NCBI GenBank assembly: GCA_004194705.1
Contig: SADC01000876.1
Coordinates: forward strand, 93,832-157,831
DNA from: Ditylenchus dipsaci
Lineage: Eukaryota > Nematoda > Chromadorea > Rhabditida > Anguinidae
Direction of reading: 5' to 3'
DNA: 64,000 nt
Shown: piece after piece, positions 23,675 to 35,791 of the stretch
Layout of the letters: every line of letters begins with the position of its first letter
Numbering within the stretch: position 1 is the first letter of the stretch
Position numbers and translations under genes: made by a program
The notes under the pieces: generated by a model
The model's input: only the letters and a program-made list of their open reading frames with translations
Database searches by the model: none
Told to the model about the DNA's origin: nothing

Positions 23675-23890
23675 TTTGTATAGAAACATCTTGGCTTCAT
23701 TTTGAGTGTTGAGCAAGCCATATAACAAAATTTTTTTTGAAATATTGCATAAATCATCACTAAACCGGCGACCTTCCGCGGGGGATCGGTTTTTGTTGGC
23801 AACTTGCACGGGGTCTTCGTCATAGCTTAAAAATTTTCTTTGGTGATGTGGCTTGCTGAACACTCAAAATAAAGCCAAGATGTTTCCTTA
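23675..23890. repeat. Palindromic repeat
   Basis: AACATCTTGGCTTCATTTTG with GAGTGTTGAGCAAGCCA (23688-23720) recurs inverted at 23850-23885. The loop contains GCGGGGGATCGG. Confidence 0.7.
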
Positions 23891-23894
23891 CAAA

Positions 23895-25305
23895 AGATTA
23901 AAAAATTTAGAATTATTACTCATAAAAATTAACGAAAAAAATAAGCCGCCTGAAAAAATTTCCAGACTTTCTTTTTTTTTAATATTTTTTTTTAAATAAA
24001 ATCTCATCAAATCACCTCGAATTCGAAAAGTTACGGCAAAAACAAACTAGGGCCTTTATAAAAAACACCTTGTACATTTTTCATTTATGACTATGCGGAT
24101 CCGTAAGCGGATGCAGACGTGTTGTGAGAGCGCCCTTATAAAGTAATCATTGTCAAGGATAGAGGCATTTTTCGCGCTCCCAACTTCACTTTGAGATGGT
24201 ATTCGAGCAGCTGAGAAAAGTATGACTCACTCATACCCCTTTCTACATACAGCAGCCATGTAAATTTGGGATAAAAACAGCGCTCGGAAATCAAAATTTT
24301 CAAATAAAGGACATTTTGGTAAAATAAAGGACATTTGGTCAAAAGTGCCATTTTATCCAGTGCTTATTGGGTTTGAGTGCCAAAAATCAAGGTTTTGACC
24401 TAAAATCTTAAAAATTCTGAAGATTTCGGATCTCAAATAAAGGACAAATCTTTAAATAAAGGACGTTTCCGAGCGCTGGATAAAAACCATCATTTTAGGT
24501 CATTTTAGACCTTATTTTAGGTCAAAAAAAAATTTCCAAAAATGTCGTCCCCCTCTCAGAAACATGTTTCATAGCATAATTAAAGCCTGATAAGTCGAAA
24601 TAGGTGGTCAAAAATCACTTTTGGGAGGACGACATATAAGACACTCCGGCCCGAGTTAGTCCAGAAAACATGTTTTGAGACCCGAAAAAGTAAAAAAAAA
24701 TTTGATCCAAGTGGACGATCACTTGGTTTCAATGGTCTGATGTGCAATTTGGGTAGTACCGACTGAGCAATACCATTAAAATACCACTACCTAGAAACTA
24801 CATCCTACCAGCACCCAAGTACCACTACTTAAGCACTTCCACCTGAGTATTGATACCTCATCATTGCCTTGATGTAACCATCTGAATACCACTTTCATGG
24901 TACTATCACCTCAATACACGTGGATACCCTAGAGGATACGAAACTACTCCAGAACTGGGGTTCATGTAAGTCAAGTCGCTGTTAGCATTGTCAAATCGTA
25001 TTCAGGACACGATTCTGAATAAAATTAAATGATTTTTTTTTATTATTTTCAGCTAAATACAAAATTTGGGATTCTAGAGGTGGATACACAATTATGGGAG
25101 GTATTAACACGTTCCGCTACCCAACCGGCTACCCTCCGCTACGCAGTCTTACAAAAAATAGTTTATAAGTGTTAGTCAACAAAAAAAATGTCTACTAACA
25201 CCAGGGTTTGACGTCTAACCAAAATAAAATGGGTCGATGAATTCGGCGCCGCCCCTGCACCACCCCTTTAAAAACACAAATATGGAGGCAAAAATAGGAA
25301 AAGGC
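23895..25305. other. Repeat-rich intergenic DNA, no gene
   Basis: Contains AAATAAAGGACA repeats (24300-24480), a half copy of the CTGTCAAACCAT-type palindrome flank (24655-24740) and degenerate ACC repeats (24740-24960). Confidence 0.45.
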
Positions 25306-25309
25306 TGTC

Positions 25310-25735
25310 AGTGAAAACACCCGTCAAAATCATTAAATCTCCTGTTAAAAACATTAAATCTTCCGTCAAATCATTAAAACTTCTTGTTCTCGGTTATTAC
25401 TATTTAATTTTTTCATTTTTTGCACCAGCATGTAGCCCTGAATCTCTAGTTTCTAATGAGTTATCAACTGGCTGAATACAATATTAAAAAGTGGGAGAAC
25501 AATTCATTTTAAAAAGTAGGCGTGGTTTTAAAAAATATAATTGTTCTCCACTTTTCAATATTGTATTCAGCCAGTTGATAACTCATTAGAAACTAGAGAT
25601 TCAGGGCTACATGCTGGTGCAAAAAAACAAAAAATCGAAAAGTAATCACAGAGAACAAAAAGTTTTAAAGATTTGACGGGAGATTTAATGTTTTTAACAG
25701 GAGATTCAATGATTTTGACGGGTGTTTTCGATTTG
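25310..25735. repeat. Foldback element with CACCCGTCAAAATCAT arms
   Basis: The arm at 25318-25540 is mirrored at 25550-25733 with high identity: CACCCGTCAAAATCATT against AATGATTTTGACGGGTG, and CAGCCAGTTGATAACTC against its inverse. No coding region. Confidence 0.8.
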
Positions 25736-25828
25736 AGCCAATAGAAAAATCGGTTCAAATAAATGAATTTGTGGTCTTCACACGATTTGGCCATTTTAGT
25801 CATACTGACACGCCGTGATAAGTGATTA

Positions 25829-26079
25829 CCGTATTTCCTCTAATAAGACCACATGTGGGCTTATTTTTCAAACCCCCAAAAGTCAGAAAAATTCTAGATC
25901 GATTTCAAGATTTTTGGGTTAAAATTCAAAATCTAAAAAATGGAATCGGTAGAGCTCGTGGGAGCTAATAAAACGCAACAAACAGCTCTGCATAATATTT
26001 TCCCTGGACTGAGATATAAGTGCTCAAAGTAAGGGGTGTGGGCTTATTGGAGCATGTGGCCTTATTAGAGTAAATACGG
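25829..26079. mobile_element. TACCGTATTT MITE (Tc1/mariner-type), copy 1
   Basis: Ends CCGTATTTCCTCTAATAAG and CTTATTAGAGTAAATACGG are inverted, and TA is present on both sides (25827-25828, 26080-26081). Full copies also occur at 39494-39729 and 60208-60470. Confidence 0.85.
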
Positions 26080-26284
26080 TAGCTGAATTTTTATCATGAC
26101 AATTTCCTACTTTCTGAGCTTGTTTTAGACCTCATCATTACGTTGCCGAGCAAAAACGATTGGCACCATCGTGTTCAGCATGAAATTCTGAGTCAGGAAT
26201 CTCAATTACGTCGGGGCATACCAAGGAGCATACAAAAGAAAGGGGCATACCAACGCGTTACACTGCAATTAAGGTGGAAACCAC

Positions 26285-28819
26285 TAGAGACCGTGACGAT
26301 CGATATATCGTATCGTTCAAAACGATATATCGGTCTCGATTTTCGCAGAAAATATCGTATCGTTATATCGTTTATCGATTTTTCTAATATCGTTATATCG
26401 TATCGTTAAGTACTAAATATCGCGATATATCGTTCGAGCTCAATACTTTGGTTGATGAGTAATAGTTTTATACGACCTTTTGCGACTTATTGAATTTTTC
26501 TTTTGCTTTCTTTACGCACCTATTGCTCGTTCTTTTAGAATGAGTCTACTCTGGAAAATTCCGCTTGAGGGTGATGAAGAAGGATTTCTCTTTACAAAAA
26601 TGTTGCTGAAGCAAGCAAAGTGCAATGCTTGTCAAGCTAACATCAAACTAAGCAATGCCGGCCCGACAAACTTGAAGGTTCATCTAGTCAAACATCCCGC
26701 TTACCAGAAGCAGTTCGGAGTGATGGATAATGCGAAGGAAGCTAAAAAAGTATCGATAAGGCGAAAGCCAGAACTTTGTTATCCGAGGAACAGGTAACAA
26801 TTGACAATTTAATGACACGATGCCATTTCACTTATGCATCTCGTCGCTTGCCAGAATCTGCCATTTTCCATTGTCAAAGCCGAGACTTTTGTCGTCAGGT
26901 GATCGAGAAAACTTGAGGGGAAGTCAGTATTATCGGGAGCGGATCATGCCTCGAGTGTACGCGCCGGTCAAAAAAGAAGTTCTTTTTAGTCTGAATGATT
27001 GCAACGCTCTGTCCATTACATCGGATATTTGGTCGGTACTTACGGAAAATTTCGTCAGGTAAATACTTTATTTCGGGCACGTTGGCCAGAATTTGAATAT
27101 TAGTTTCTAGCTTGACAGCGCATGTAATCGACACTGTGTGGAAGCAACACAAATTTGTTCTCGGTGTGCGTCACTTCCCAGGATGCCATAATTTCGAGAC
27201 TATCAGCCAAATCATGAATAACATGCTCAGGGAATGGGTAATCAATGAAGCCAAGCGACACGTATTCTTGCGAGATGAAGAATCGAATATGAAAAAGGTT
27301 AAAGCTTCGACTTACTAAAAATTTTTACTAGGACTTTGAGGAAGGCGGCTACTTGCATGCGGACTGCGGTGCACATAAGCTAAATTTGGTGGTCAATAAT
27401 TCACTCTTCAAGAATACTGAGATTAGGCCATCGAGTCATGTCAAAAGCTGGTAGGGCACTTCAATCATTCTCTATTGGCCAAGGATCGTCTCAAGAAGGA
27501 GCAAATAAGGGCCATGTTGCCCTTAATTGTGTGATATATTACGAATCGTAATTTACGTAATAACATTGTTAACACACTGTTAAGGATGAGCCAACAAGGT
27601 GGAATTCCAGCTTCTACATGGGACAGCGACTACCCGAACAAAGGAATGCCATAGATCTCTATCTAATTAGGTACAAGCGGCGTGATTTACAACTGAAGCC
27701 TGAAGAGTGGGCTTTGTTGGATAAGGTCGTCCGAATTCTTGAGCCCCTGGAAGCAGCCTCTAAACAAGTGTGCCGTGAAGATGAACCAATTTTAATCCAG
27801 CTTCCTATTGCAAGAGCGTTGACGAGAGTCGTATATGACATTGCGGACCAGGATCTTCAAGAGATGCATGCATCGGTCGTTGGCTTATTGGTGGAAAAGT
27901 TTGACGTCGAAGGAGAAAAGTATGTTTCATTTTATTTTGGGTGTGTTATAGACGAATCTTTTTTAGGATCCACGGTCTCGCTACGTTTTTGGACTCGCGT
28001 TTTAAGGATCGTATTTGATCGAATAAGATCAAATTCAAGACGGATGTAGCTAGATGGATTCAAGAGGAGATGGAATCTGAAGTAAATATTCCTGAAACAG
28101 ATGATGGTATATTTAGTATAATTGATTCTCCTTGTCTTCGAATTATTTCTGTTTTAGAAATAAAATCTCCTCTGCCAAAGCGTACTACTTCATTTTTGGG
28201 CAGCTGAGCCATCTGTTCACATGTGTAAATGAAGTGGATTCAACCAGTGCGATGAAGCTAAAGACCTATGGCAAGCAATGTGCATTGACTCAGAGAGTGA
28301 TCCGTTGAACTACTGGAAGGTATTTTATTTGAATCTGTATTTGATTTTGTAAACTTATGGAACCATTACTTAGGATAACGAGAAGAGATTTCCGATTTTG
28401 GCCGAAATTGCACGTCGATATCTCTCAGCTCTTGCTGCAAGCCAGTCCAGTGAGCAGCTTTTTTCGGTAGCTAGAGACGTCTACAACTACAGAAGATCCA
28501 ATTTAATGCCAGAGAAAGCAGAGCAATTGATATTTCTAAATAAGAATCTGCTCTTATTGAAGTACTCGTATTAAATTGTGTCCGTGTTGTTATCCGTGGG
28601 TTGGAAATAAAAAAATTATTTAGGAAGGGTACTGTAGATAGCTCTAGGAGGCTGCGCAATTTTTCGGGTTTATTAAATATCGTTCGCTAAATTTTAAGGT
28701 AAAATATCGTTACGATATATCGTTCTCAAAATACATATCGTATCGTTATATCGATCGTTGAAAATTTTTCCCGAAAATATCGTATCGTTATATCGTTCAA
28801 GGGCAAATCACGGTCTCTA
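26285..28819 (+). mobile_element. hAT element (hAT-2) with perfect 8-bp target duplication
   Basis: Ends TAGAGACCGTGA (26285-26296) and TCACGGTCTCTA (28808-28819). GAAACCAC flanks both sides (26277-26284 and 28820-28827). ATATCGTATCGTTATATCG motifs fill the subterminal regions, shared with hAT-1, which looks like a deletion relative of this family. Confidence 0.93.
26540..28574 (+). pseudogene. hAT transposase, near full length, multiple frame breaks
   Basis: Starts MSLLWKIPLEGDEEGFLFTK with a BED-type finger (CNACQANIK..NLKVHLVKHP). Then RIMPRVYAPVKKEVLFSLND and SITSDIWSVLTENF with the first catalytic Asp region, HVIDTVWKQHKFVLGVRHFP, HADCGAHKLNLVVNNSL, RWNSSFYMGQ, FLDSRFKDRIFDR after a frame step, and the C-terminal [20 protein letters not shown] ending LLLKYSY. 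Several introns with GT-AG ends are visible. Frame steps occur near 26750, 26900, 27450 and 27960-28030, so it is not translatable as it stands. Confidence 0.85.
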
Positions 28820-28829
28820 GAAACCACCC

Positions 28830-30990
28830 CTTTTTCAAAAATGGTTCTTGTTTTCACTCGTTTCAACTCAAATCAATTTCTCAAGGGTTTTTTCCACTTT
28901 AAGTTTTTCCACTTTTTTGGTGTAGATTTATGTGTTTGTTGTTTCGTATACAGAAAAGCATGCAACTATTTTTGCCTAGATCTTGGTCACTGGGAATTGT
29001 GCATATTAAAAAAATAGATGTCATTTAACGCAGGAGGAAAAATTGTATCTTTATGGTAAATTAGATTTACTCGAACGCTTTAACGATTTTGAGAAAAAAA
29101 CGTTTTAAGACAAAAAAGTCATTTTTGGAAATTTTTGAGTAAAATTTTGAGATATTTTGTAACGAGCGTAGCTGCGCCCGTTATGCGCTATGTTGCACTG
29201 TGATAGTTTTTTACATGCAAAATAATTTTTCAAAGGGCCATTGCCGTCTCCGATAATGGTTGTTTTCTGCGAAATCGAAAAAACATTCTTAATCATTGAA
29301 CTTCTGCACAGACTTTTCAACTTGATTTCTAACAAAACTTTACCTAAAATTAAATTGTAGGCCTTGCTTTGTTAGAAACCAAGCTGAAAAATCCGTACAG
29401 AAGTTCAATCATCAGGCGAAATTTTTTAAACTGACGGGGGACAGTCCAGAACGCGTGGCCATCGGCCCTTAAATAGCTAAAATACTTCAGATATTTTTTA
29501 CAAATATTGTAAAACTTTGTGTCTTTTTTTTTAAAGGGTAGTAAATGGCTGTACAAAGTTTGGAAAGAAAACATTTCCGTAAGAGCGAAGTTTCGTAAGA
29601 ATCTTTTTTTGTAAGAAGCTTTTTTGAGAGGCAATTTTTGTGAGAAATTTCAAGAAACAGTTAAAAATGGCCTCACTGATTCGCAGAATTACCAAAGCGG
29701 TGAAATTTCCTTACCGAAATACGATCTTACAAAATTTGCGTCTACTAAAAGATTTTTTCGGGAAAGTATATAAAAGTTGAATTTAATAGTGTTCATATCC
29801 GTAAAACTAATATCTCAAAATGTGCGATCTTAGTATATAACAGCTAATAAGTACTGTAAATTGTACTGTAACTGTACATTTTTTTATTTTTAGTTAAATA
29901 AAATCTAAGTCATTTCTACCTTAAAAGCTATTTTCGTCACTAAACGCTCAAAAATTTTCACACGGTATGGTTGCAAGAGCAATGAGGCAAACTTTGAGCT
30001 TCAAAGAACAGTAAAAATATTTGAGGTGTTTATGCCACTCCATTTAACTGAAATTTTTGAGACGAATATCTTCGCATCAGATTTGAAATAGGAATGTTTT
30101 TGTGTTTTTCGTTTATATCAAGAGCTTGTGTACTCCATTCGATACATTATCTTGTCGGTGCTTCGTTGCTTCGTCTCTTAAATATTCATGCCTACCATAA
30201 ATAAGTAAATAATGAGTAAGTAACCTATGCTCCAACAGTAACCCATCAGACCACTTGAAGTTTGAAAAAATTGCAGTAACCCTATTAAAAGAAATACGGT
30301 ATTCGTTTATTCCTGAAACAGCCGTGTTTGATTTTCTCAGTGTGAACCGAAAATTATTTTCGACTTTCATAATTTGTTTATTTTAGCATTGCTTTTGTTT
30401 TATTCTTCTACTCATTCTGTGGCTTATTGCAAAGTTTTCATTTTGTAGCAAAAGCTTTCGATTTTCTCATATATGGTTCTGGAGTAACTTCAAAAATTAT
30501 TATTCTTTATTTAATCAATTTTCTGTTCTCGATGAAAAAAGTCGACCATTAGTCGGTTGAATACTATTTTGTGATATAATAGCAACATTTATTAGGTTAG
30601 AAACCTATATTCCGTTATCGAACTTCAGTTCGCGCATGAAACTCATTGATGACACTGATAATATTTCACTGATTTCTTATCTTTCGTTGTCTATTCTTCT
30701 CAAGGTTATCAGCCGAACACTTTCAACCTTTTTAGAATTTTTTTTTCGATGCTTCTATTACTTCTGTACTTCAATTTTGACATTCTCTCACCATAAGCTG
30801 CTCTCACTTTTAATTCTATCATTTTTACTCCATCGCATTTGCCTTATCTTACCACTCATTAAGCTTTCTGAGAAATCAGTGATTCAGTTTCGACCACGAT
30901 AAATACAAAGAAAGTTCTAACGCTTCTTTCATTTGAAAAAATTTAGCGAACGAATACTGTAAAATGACCTCTTCACACAATTGACTCATA
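28830..30990. other. Intergenic region, no gene supported
   Basis: Repeats related to the 21.3-22.2 kb foldback occur at 29290-29460 (CTTTGTTAGAAACCAAG, GTACAGAAGTTCAAT), together with AAAGGGCCATTGCCGTCTCCG at 29235. The plus-strand frame at 30636-30902 (88 codons, hydrophobic) and the minus-strand frame at 30113-30370 have no recognisable motif. Confidence 0.4.
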
Positions 30991-31029
30991 ATTATCAGAA
31001 TTAATAAAAGCACACGACAAAGAGAATGA

Positions 31030-31935
31030 TATTTAGAATAGATATTCTATTGTAAGCATAATCAGCTTCCATATAAGTGACACGCCGATAAAGCGAACAG
31101 AGATACATCCTGCTGTCGGTCAAAATAATCATTTCCACCGCGCAGGAAATGTCGAAGATAGAGAATAACACCAAAGAGCGTACCAAGAAGAGTAACGTCT
31201 TTATTCGAAAAATATGAGAGGAAATCCGGATACTTCAGCAAACAGAGAAAAAATTACTGAGATTCATCCTGCTGTTGGTCAACAAAATCATTTCGACCGC
31301 GAAGAAAATACCGAAAAGAAACAATAGCACCGAAGAGAACACCACTGAAGAAAACCGTTTTGATGTCTGGAATCGAAAAAATAAATAAGAGGCTATTATG
31401 CAAATGCAGCAAGAGAGACAAATGCTTACCACTCATGCACTGGGAACACATTTCGCTCTTGGTCATTGAAATTATTTCAACGACGAAGAAAATACCTAAG
31501 AGAATACCACCGCAGAAAATCCCATAAAAGAGAATGCCATCGAAGAGAATACCACATTCAAGCACATCACAAAGTGTAACATCTGTATATCTAAAATCAA
31601 AAAAATATGAAAGATAATCATGAAAATTTAGCAAGAGAGACGAACACTTACCACTCACGCACTGATAAACATTCTGCTTTTAGTCAAAAGAACTCAATCA
31701 CGAAAAAGCAACTAAGAGAGTACTATTAATGAGAATACCATTGAAGAGACAACCATCGAAGAAAATACCAGCGCAAATAATACTATTAAAAAGAATACCA
31801 CCGAAGAGAATACCGTCGCAGATAATACCATCGAAGAGAATATCACCAAAGAGAATACTATCGAAGAAAATACCACCGAAGTGAATACCATCGAAGAGAA
31901 TACCATCGAAGAGAATACCGATATATGACAGTAGC
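31030..31935 (-). repeat. Tandem array of about 200-bp exon/intron-like units
   Basis: Four related units begin near 31060, 31245, 31435 and 31660 (plus-strand order). Read on the minus strand, each consists of a 100-150 bp exon-like part followed by a GTAAG/GTAAT donor, a 60-70 bp AT-rich stretch and a TTCCAG/TTTTAG-type acceptor. One unit reads SGVLFGAIVSFRYFLRGRND; another, VTLLGTLFGVILYLRHFLRG. The same frame is not kept in all units. It could be a decaying tandem-exon gene or a spliced-looking satellite. Confidence 0.55.
31732..31932. repeat. 15-bp minisatellite GAAGAGAATACCATC
   Basis: About 13 imperfect units of GAAGAGAATACCATC within the first unit of the array above. The minus strand gives a GILFD pentapeptide repeat and the plus strand gives NTIEE; both are open, so neither strand is favoured. 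Confidence 0.85.
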
Positions 31936-32110
31936 GTCGATATTTTTGATTTTTTTGGAGTGTTTTTGTTTGGTTTTTGGTCAACGTTTTTTTTTAAATA
32001 GAAGCTTGGAATCTCAGGAGTAGAATGGTTGTTTTGGATCGTGGTTTTGAGATTTTTTGACTTCAATTTTTAACTTTTAGTGACCAAATTGTCGTTTTTT
32101 TTGTTCGAGA
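31925..32110. repeat. Direct repeat, copy A (copy B at 33485-33670)
   Basis: The order of blocks GTCGA..GATTTTTTTGGAGT, ATCTCAGGAGT and CAATTTTTAACTTTTAGTGA is shared with 33485-33670 in the same orientation. The copies flank the element at 32415-33153 and a minisatellite. Confidence 0.7.
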
Positions 32111-32414
32111 GTCAAAATCTCGGAGCTGTTATCAGTAGAATTTTTCGTGCCACGCTTAAAATGTAGCCCAGAATCTCAGCTTACTTTTATAAAAAAAGAT
32201 TGGTTTGAAACGACGACCGAAACCCGGGGATATGGACGCTTTAAGGGAGGTGGTCATTTAGAGGGAATTCGAAAATCGGCCTTCTTTGATACTTTTTGAA
32301 TTTTTCTTTTTTTTTTGTCTCCAGTAGAAAGTCGTATAATACTGTTTTTGAGCTGTTTTTTATTCAATTTTTTTGTCTGTAAGGTTTTCAAGAAAGCAAC
32401 TAGGTCGGAAAGTG

Positions 32415-33153
32415 GGCTAGGGCACACTTTTCAAAAACGACACTTTTCAAAACGACACTTTTCCAAAACGACATTTTTACAAGGTTTTTAGATAGCCAAA
32501 TTAATAGCTTAAAGAAATAGCCAAATTAATAGCTTAATTGATTCACGTTCTTGTTAAGATAGCAAGATAAGCTCAAGCACATCAAGCGATAGTGAAGAAA
32601 GCATTCTGGAAGTCGTTCCGATTGAAGTCTACCCCGGAGCGCCAATAATTGAAATTATGGAAAGCTTACAGAACAAGAAGAAAATGCTGGCAATCGGCAG
32701 TTGGTTCTTTCCTTTGACCTTTTTTAACGTGAGTAACAGCATGGCTCGAATGGCAAACGCGATCGACGGGATCAATTTAGAAGATTTGAACATTGATAGA
32801 ATCTAAATAGTTTCGTCTGAAGTGGAGTATTACTGTTGTTATCGTTTACTTTTGATTAATAAAGCTTGATTGGTGGACGAAACGGAGGTTTAATTGTGAC
32901 TGTTTGGATGTCTGTCTGGTTGGATGGGTATAGGATAATGTATAATGCTAAATTTTGACAGGAGTCAATAAATGCCGCTTTGAGAACTGTCGTTTTGAGA
33001 ATTGCCGGAACAATGGAAAAACGTCGTTTTGAAAAATGTCGTTTTGGAAAATGTCGTTTTGAAAAATGTCGTTTTGAAAATGTCGTTTCGAAAAATGTCG
33101 TTTTGAAAAAAACTACATTTGAAAAATGTCGTTTTTGAAAAATGTCCCTAGCC
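32415..33153 (+). mobile_element. GGCTAGGG element with AAAACGACATTTT modules and a coding exon; perfect 8-bp target duplication
   Basis: Ends GGCTAGGGCACACTTTTC (32415) and ..ATGTCCCTAGCC (33153). GGAAAGTG is present at 32407-32414 and 33154-33161. The subterminal sequence is a tandem array of GTCGTTTTGAAAAAT and its inverse. Same family design as 13873-14821 and 40204-40529. Confidence 0.88.
32573..32806 (+). CDS. Terminal coding exon carried by the GGCTAGGG element; function unknown
   Basis: After a possible TAAGATAG acceptor the frame runs open for 77 codons: KISSSTSSDSEESILEVVPI, a proline/glutamate-rich middle (VYPGAPIIEIMES), then a hydrophobic piece (LAIGSWFFPLTFFN) and SMARMANAIDGINLEDLNID before TAA at 32804. 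An AATAAA follows at 32858. It has the look of a 3' exon of a longer gene. Its 5' exons were not found inside the element, so it is either a captured host exon or the tail of a deleted transposon protein. Confidence 0.55.
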   Translation, partial: SSTSSDSEESILEVVPIEVYPGAPIIEIMESLQNKKKMLAIGSWFFPLTFFNVSNSMARMANAIDGINLEDLNIDRI

Positions 33154-33164
33154 GGAAAGTGGGT

Positions 33165-33425
33165 AGGTGAACCAGGAAAGTAGGTAGCCATGCCAGGTGA
33201 GTAGGCGGGCAAGAAATACCAAGTGTAGGTAGTGGGTATGCCGGGAAAGTGAGTAGGGGAGTGGGAGGCTACCAGGAGAGTGGGTGAGGGTACCTCGAAA
33301 GGGAGTAGGGGTACCTGGAGAGTGGATAGGGGTACCTGGAGAGAGAGTAGGGGTAGCAAGAGAGTGGGTACGGGCACTTTGAGAGTGAGTGGGTAGTGTT
33401 ACAGAGAGTTTTGAGATTTCTGAGG
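33165..33425. repeat. GGGGTACCTGGAGAGTGGGTA minisatellite
   Basis: About a dozen degenerate 20-24 bp units. The 93- and 173-codon minus-strand frames through it (HSPGTP-like) are products of the repeat. Confidence 0.8.
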
Positions 33426-33484
33426 GCATTTTTATGGGCGATAGTTTGGCGTGTCCATTGATGATATCACCTACATAGTATCAA

Positions 33485-33670
33485 AGATGTTTTGTTTGTC
33501 TGTCGACAGTTGATGTTTCTGATTTTTTTGGAGTATTTTGTTTGTTTTTAATCCAATTTTTTTAAGTCGAATCTAAGGATCTCAGGAGTCGAATAATCAT
33601 TTTGGATTTTGGTTTTATTATTTTTCAGCTCCAATTTTTGAATTTTAGTGAGAAATTGTCTTTGTCACAA
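33485..33670. repeat. Direct repeat, copy B
   Basis: Matches 31925-32110 in the same orientation, including GATTTTTTTGGAGTATTTTGTTTG and AATCTCAGGAGTCGAAT-like blocks. Confidence 0.7.
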
Positions 33671-35029
33671 ATTATTATATTACAGGAGCGCCAAATTCTG
33701 CGTCAGATAGTAAGAAAAAGGACAATACTTTTTTCTCCGACTAAAACACTTTTTTTTCCGACTAAAATATTTTTTTTTCCGACTAATTTCATTTCCGACT
33801 AAAACACTTTTTTCTCCGACTAAAAATTTTTTTTCCGACTAATTTTCTTTTTTCTCCGACTAATTTTAATTCTCGACACGAAATCAACCATTTTAAAAAT
33901 TTTGTGTGAAATTCAAGGGTGGGCAAAGACCAGATGGCTGGAGACCCACTCCGGAATGGCCAAAAGGCCAAAATTTTTGGTTTTCTGGGGTTTACTAAAG
34001 GGGAGTAAACTTTTTGAGAAAAATCGATTGAGCGGATCAGATTTCGGGTCCGATCTGCTTAATCGCTCAGAATTCCAGGTTTATGGTGGTTTCGAGTGGT
34101 TCAGGGTGGAGTTGTGGGCGATTAAGCCGATCGGACCCGAAATCTGATCCGCTCAATCGATTTTTCTCAAAAAGTTTACTCCCCCTTTAGTAAACCCGCA
34201 GAAAACCAAAATTTGGCCTTTTGGCCATTCCGGAGTGGGTCTCCAGCCATCTGGTCTTTGCCCACCCTTGAATTTCACACAAAATTTTTTAAAAATGGTT
34301 GATTTCGTGTCGAGAATTAAAATTAGTCGGAGACAAAAGAAAATTAGTCGGAAAAAAAAGTATTTTAGTCGGAGAAAAAAGTGTTTTAGTCGGAAATGAA
34401 ATTAGTCGGAAATGAAATTAGTCGGAAAAAAAATATTTTAGTCGGAAAAAAAGTGTTTTAAGGCACGTTCACAATAAAACAAAATCTCGCACCCACACCC
34501 ACACTCTCTATTGTGAACACTCGAAATCCCGCACCCACACTCAGACCCACACCCGCACCCGCACTCGTGTTCACAATTGCGTTTGAAAATCCCGCACTCA
34601 CACTCAGACCCACACCCTGTTCACAATGATGAGTGTGGGTGTGGGAGCGGGTGTGGGTGCGGGTGTGGGCAAATCTCACACTAGTTGTAAATCTCACACC
34701 CTGTTTTTCAATGGGCCTTATTTTACTCCTTCAAACCATTTGCTTCAACCCAAGGTTTATTTCAGGCTTGTTTTTTGTTGTTGTGTTGTATCTCATATAT
34801 ATATTTTGGGTACATCTTCTCGGTGTAGCTCAATTACATCGAATTACTCCGATTGTCTACCTAGAACTATATTACCACGATTTTGTCAGTCAATAATTAC
34901 AACATTAGATTACCAAGTGTTCAGTTCTTTATTTTTTCAGTACAATACGTTAGTATCTATGTGGCAGCACACAGTTAATAGTACTCATTGGCTTGTACTC
35001 AGTTTATGTTAACCAAGTTGTGGTACCCA

Positions 35030-35620
35030 GGTGATGCGCAAGGTGATGCGGTGGTACCTTGGTAATATTAGTACGTCGTTATTGTAGTATTTGGTAGTAT
35101 GTTAGTGGTGCACAGCTTGAGTTACCTTGGTGGCAGTATCTTAGTGGAGGTACCTTTGTGGTGGTGCTTTGATGGTGGTACCTGGGTGGTGCTATCTTAG
35201 TGCTGGTACCAAGTTGGTGGTACCTTTGTGATGGTACCCACAAAGTGTTACCTGGGTAGTTGTACTCAGTGGGTGTTACCCAGGTGACGGTTTCCAGGTG
35301 GTGGTACCCAAGTAGTGGCTTTACCTTGGTAGTGGTACCCACGTGGGGGTGATTTAGACGTGGGGAGGATCGCGGTAGGTAGGCGGCGATTCTTGTAACC
35401 ACTATCAATTCGCCACTCCCCATAGTTCACCAACCTCTAAAAACATTTTCTCTTTACAGAACCCATATCGGTTAGTGTTGTATCCAGGTTCGACTGTAGT
35501 AGTACCTTGGTGCTTGTACCAGGGTGGTAGTATCTTGGCAGTGGTTATCTTCATGGTGGTATCTTCATGTTACACTTCATGGTATCTTCATGGTGGTACA
35601 CAGGTCGTTCCAGGTCAAAT
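35030..35620. repeat. GGTGGTACCTTGGTG minisatellite inside the Harbinger element
   Basis: Degenerate units of 15-18 bp (GTGGTACCTNGGTG) in long runs. They lie between the right side of the transposase gene and the left terminal array. Confidence 0.7.
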
Positions 35621-35791
35621 CCTCTTAAAATTTGCAGAAACTACCCCAAATCACACCAAAACAGCCTAATATTAGACAACACGTCCCAAAATGATTTATT
35701 TATCAACAAAAACATGTAACAGTAATAGCGGACAAAGCACTAACAACGGTACATAAACAAATTTCAAAAATATTCTCACATTTTTCATATT

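Noticed and set aside
23660..23863. 67-codon minus-strand frame (MFSKPHHQRKFLSYDEDP)
   Set aside because: Lies entirely in a palindromic repeat and is unsupported by splice signals.
30636..30902. Possible membrane protein of 88 residues
   Set aside because: Hydrophobicity follows from T-rich DNA; no recognised motif, splice context or homologue.
31698..32066. Pentapeptide-repeat protein (GILFD repeats)
   Set aside because: The 15-bp repeat is open on both strands, lacks the A(D/N)LXX pattern of the real family and has no conserved flank.
32856..33377. 173-codon minus-strand frame
   Set aside because: It crosses the end modules of the GGCTAGGG element and the neighbouring minisatellite, two unrelated repeats.
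34458..34697. Glycine-rich frame (VGAGVGLSVGAG) and its counterpart at 36962
   Set aside because: Produced by the GTGTGGGTGCGGG terminal array of the Harbinger element.
35079..35423. 114-codon minus-strand frame
   Set aside because: Translation of the GGTGGTACCTTGGTG minisatellite.
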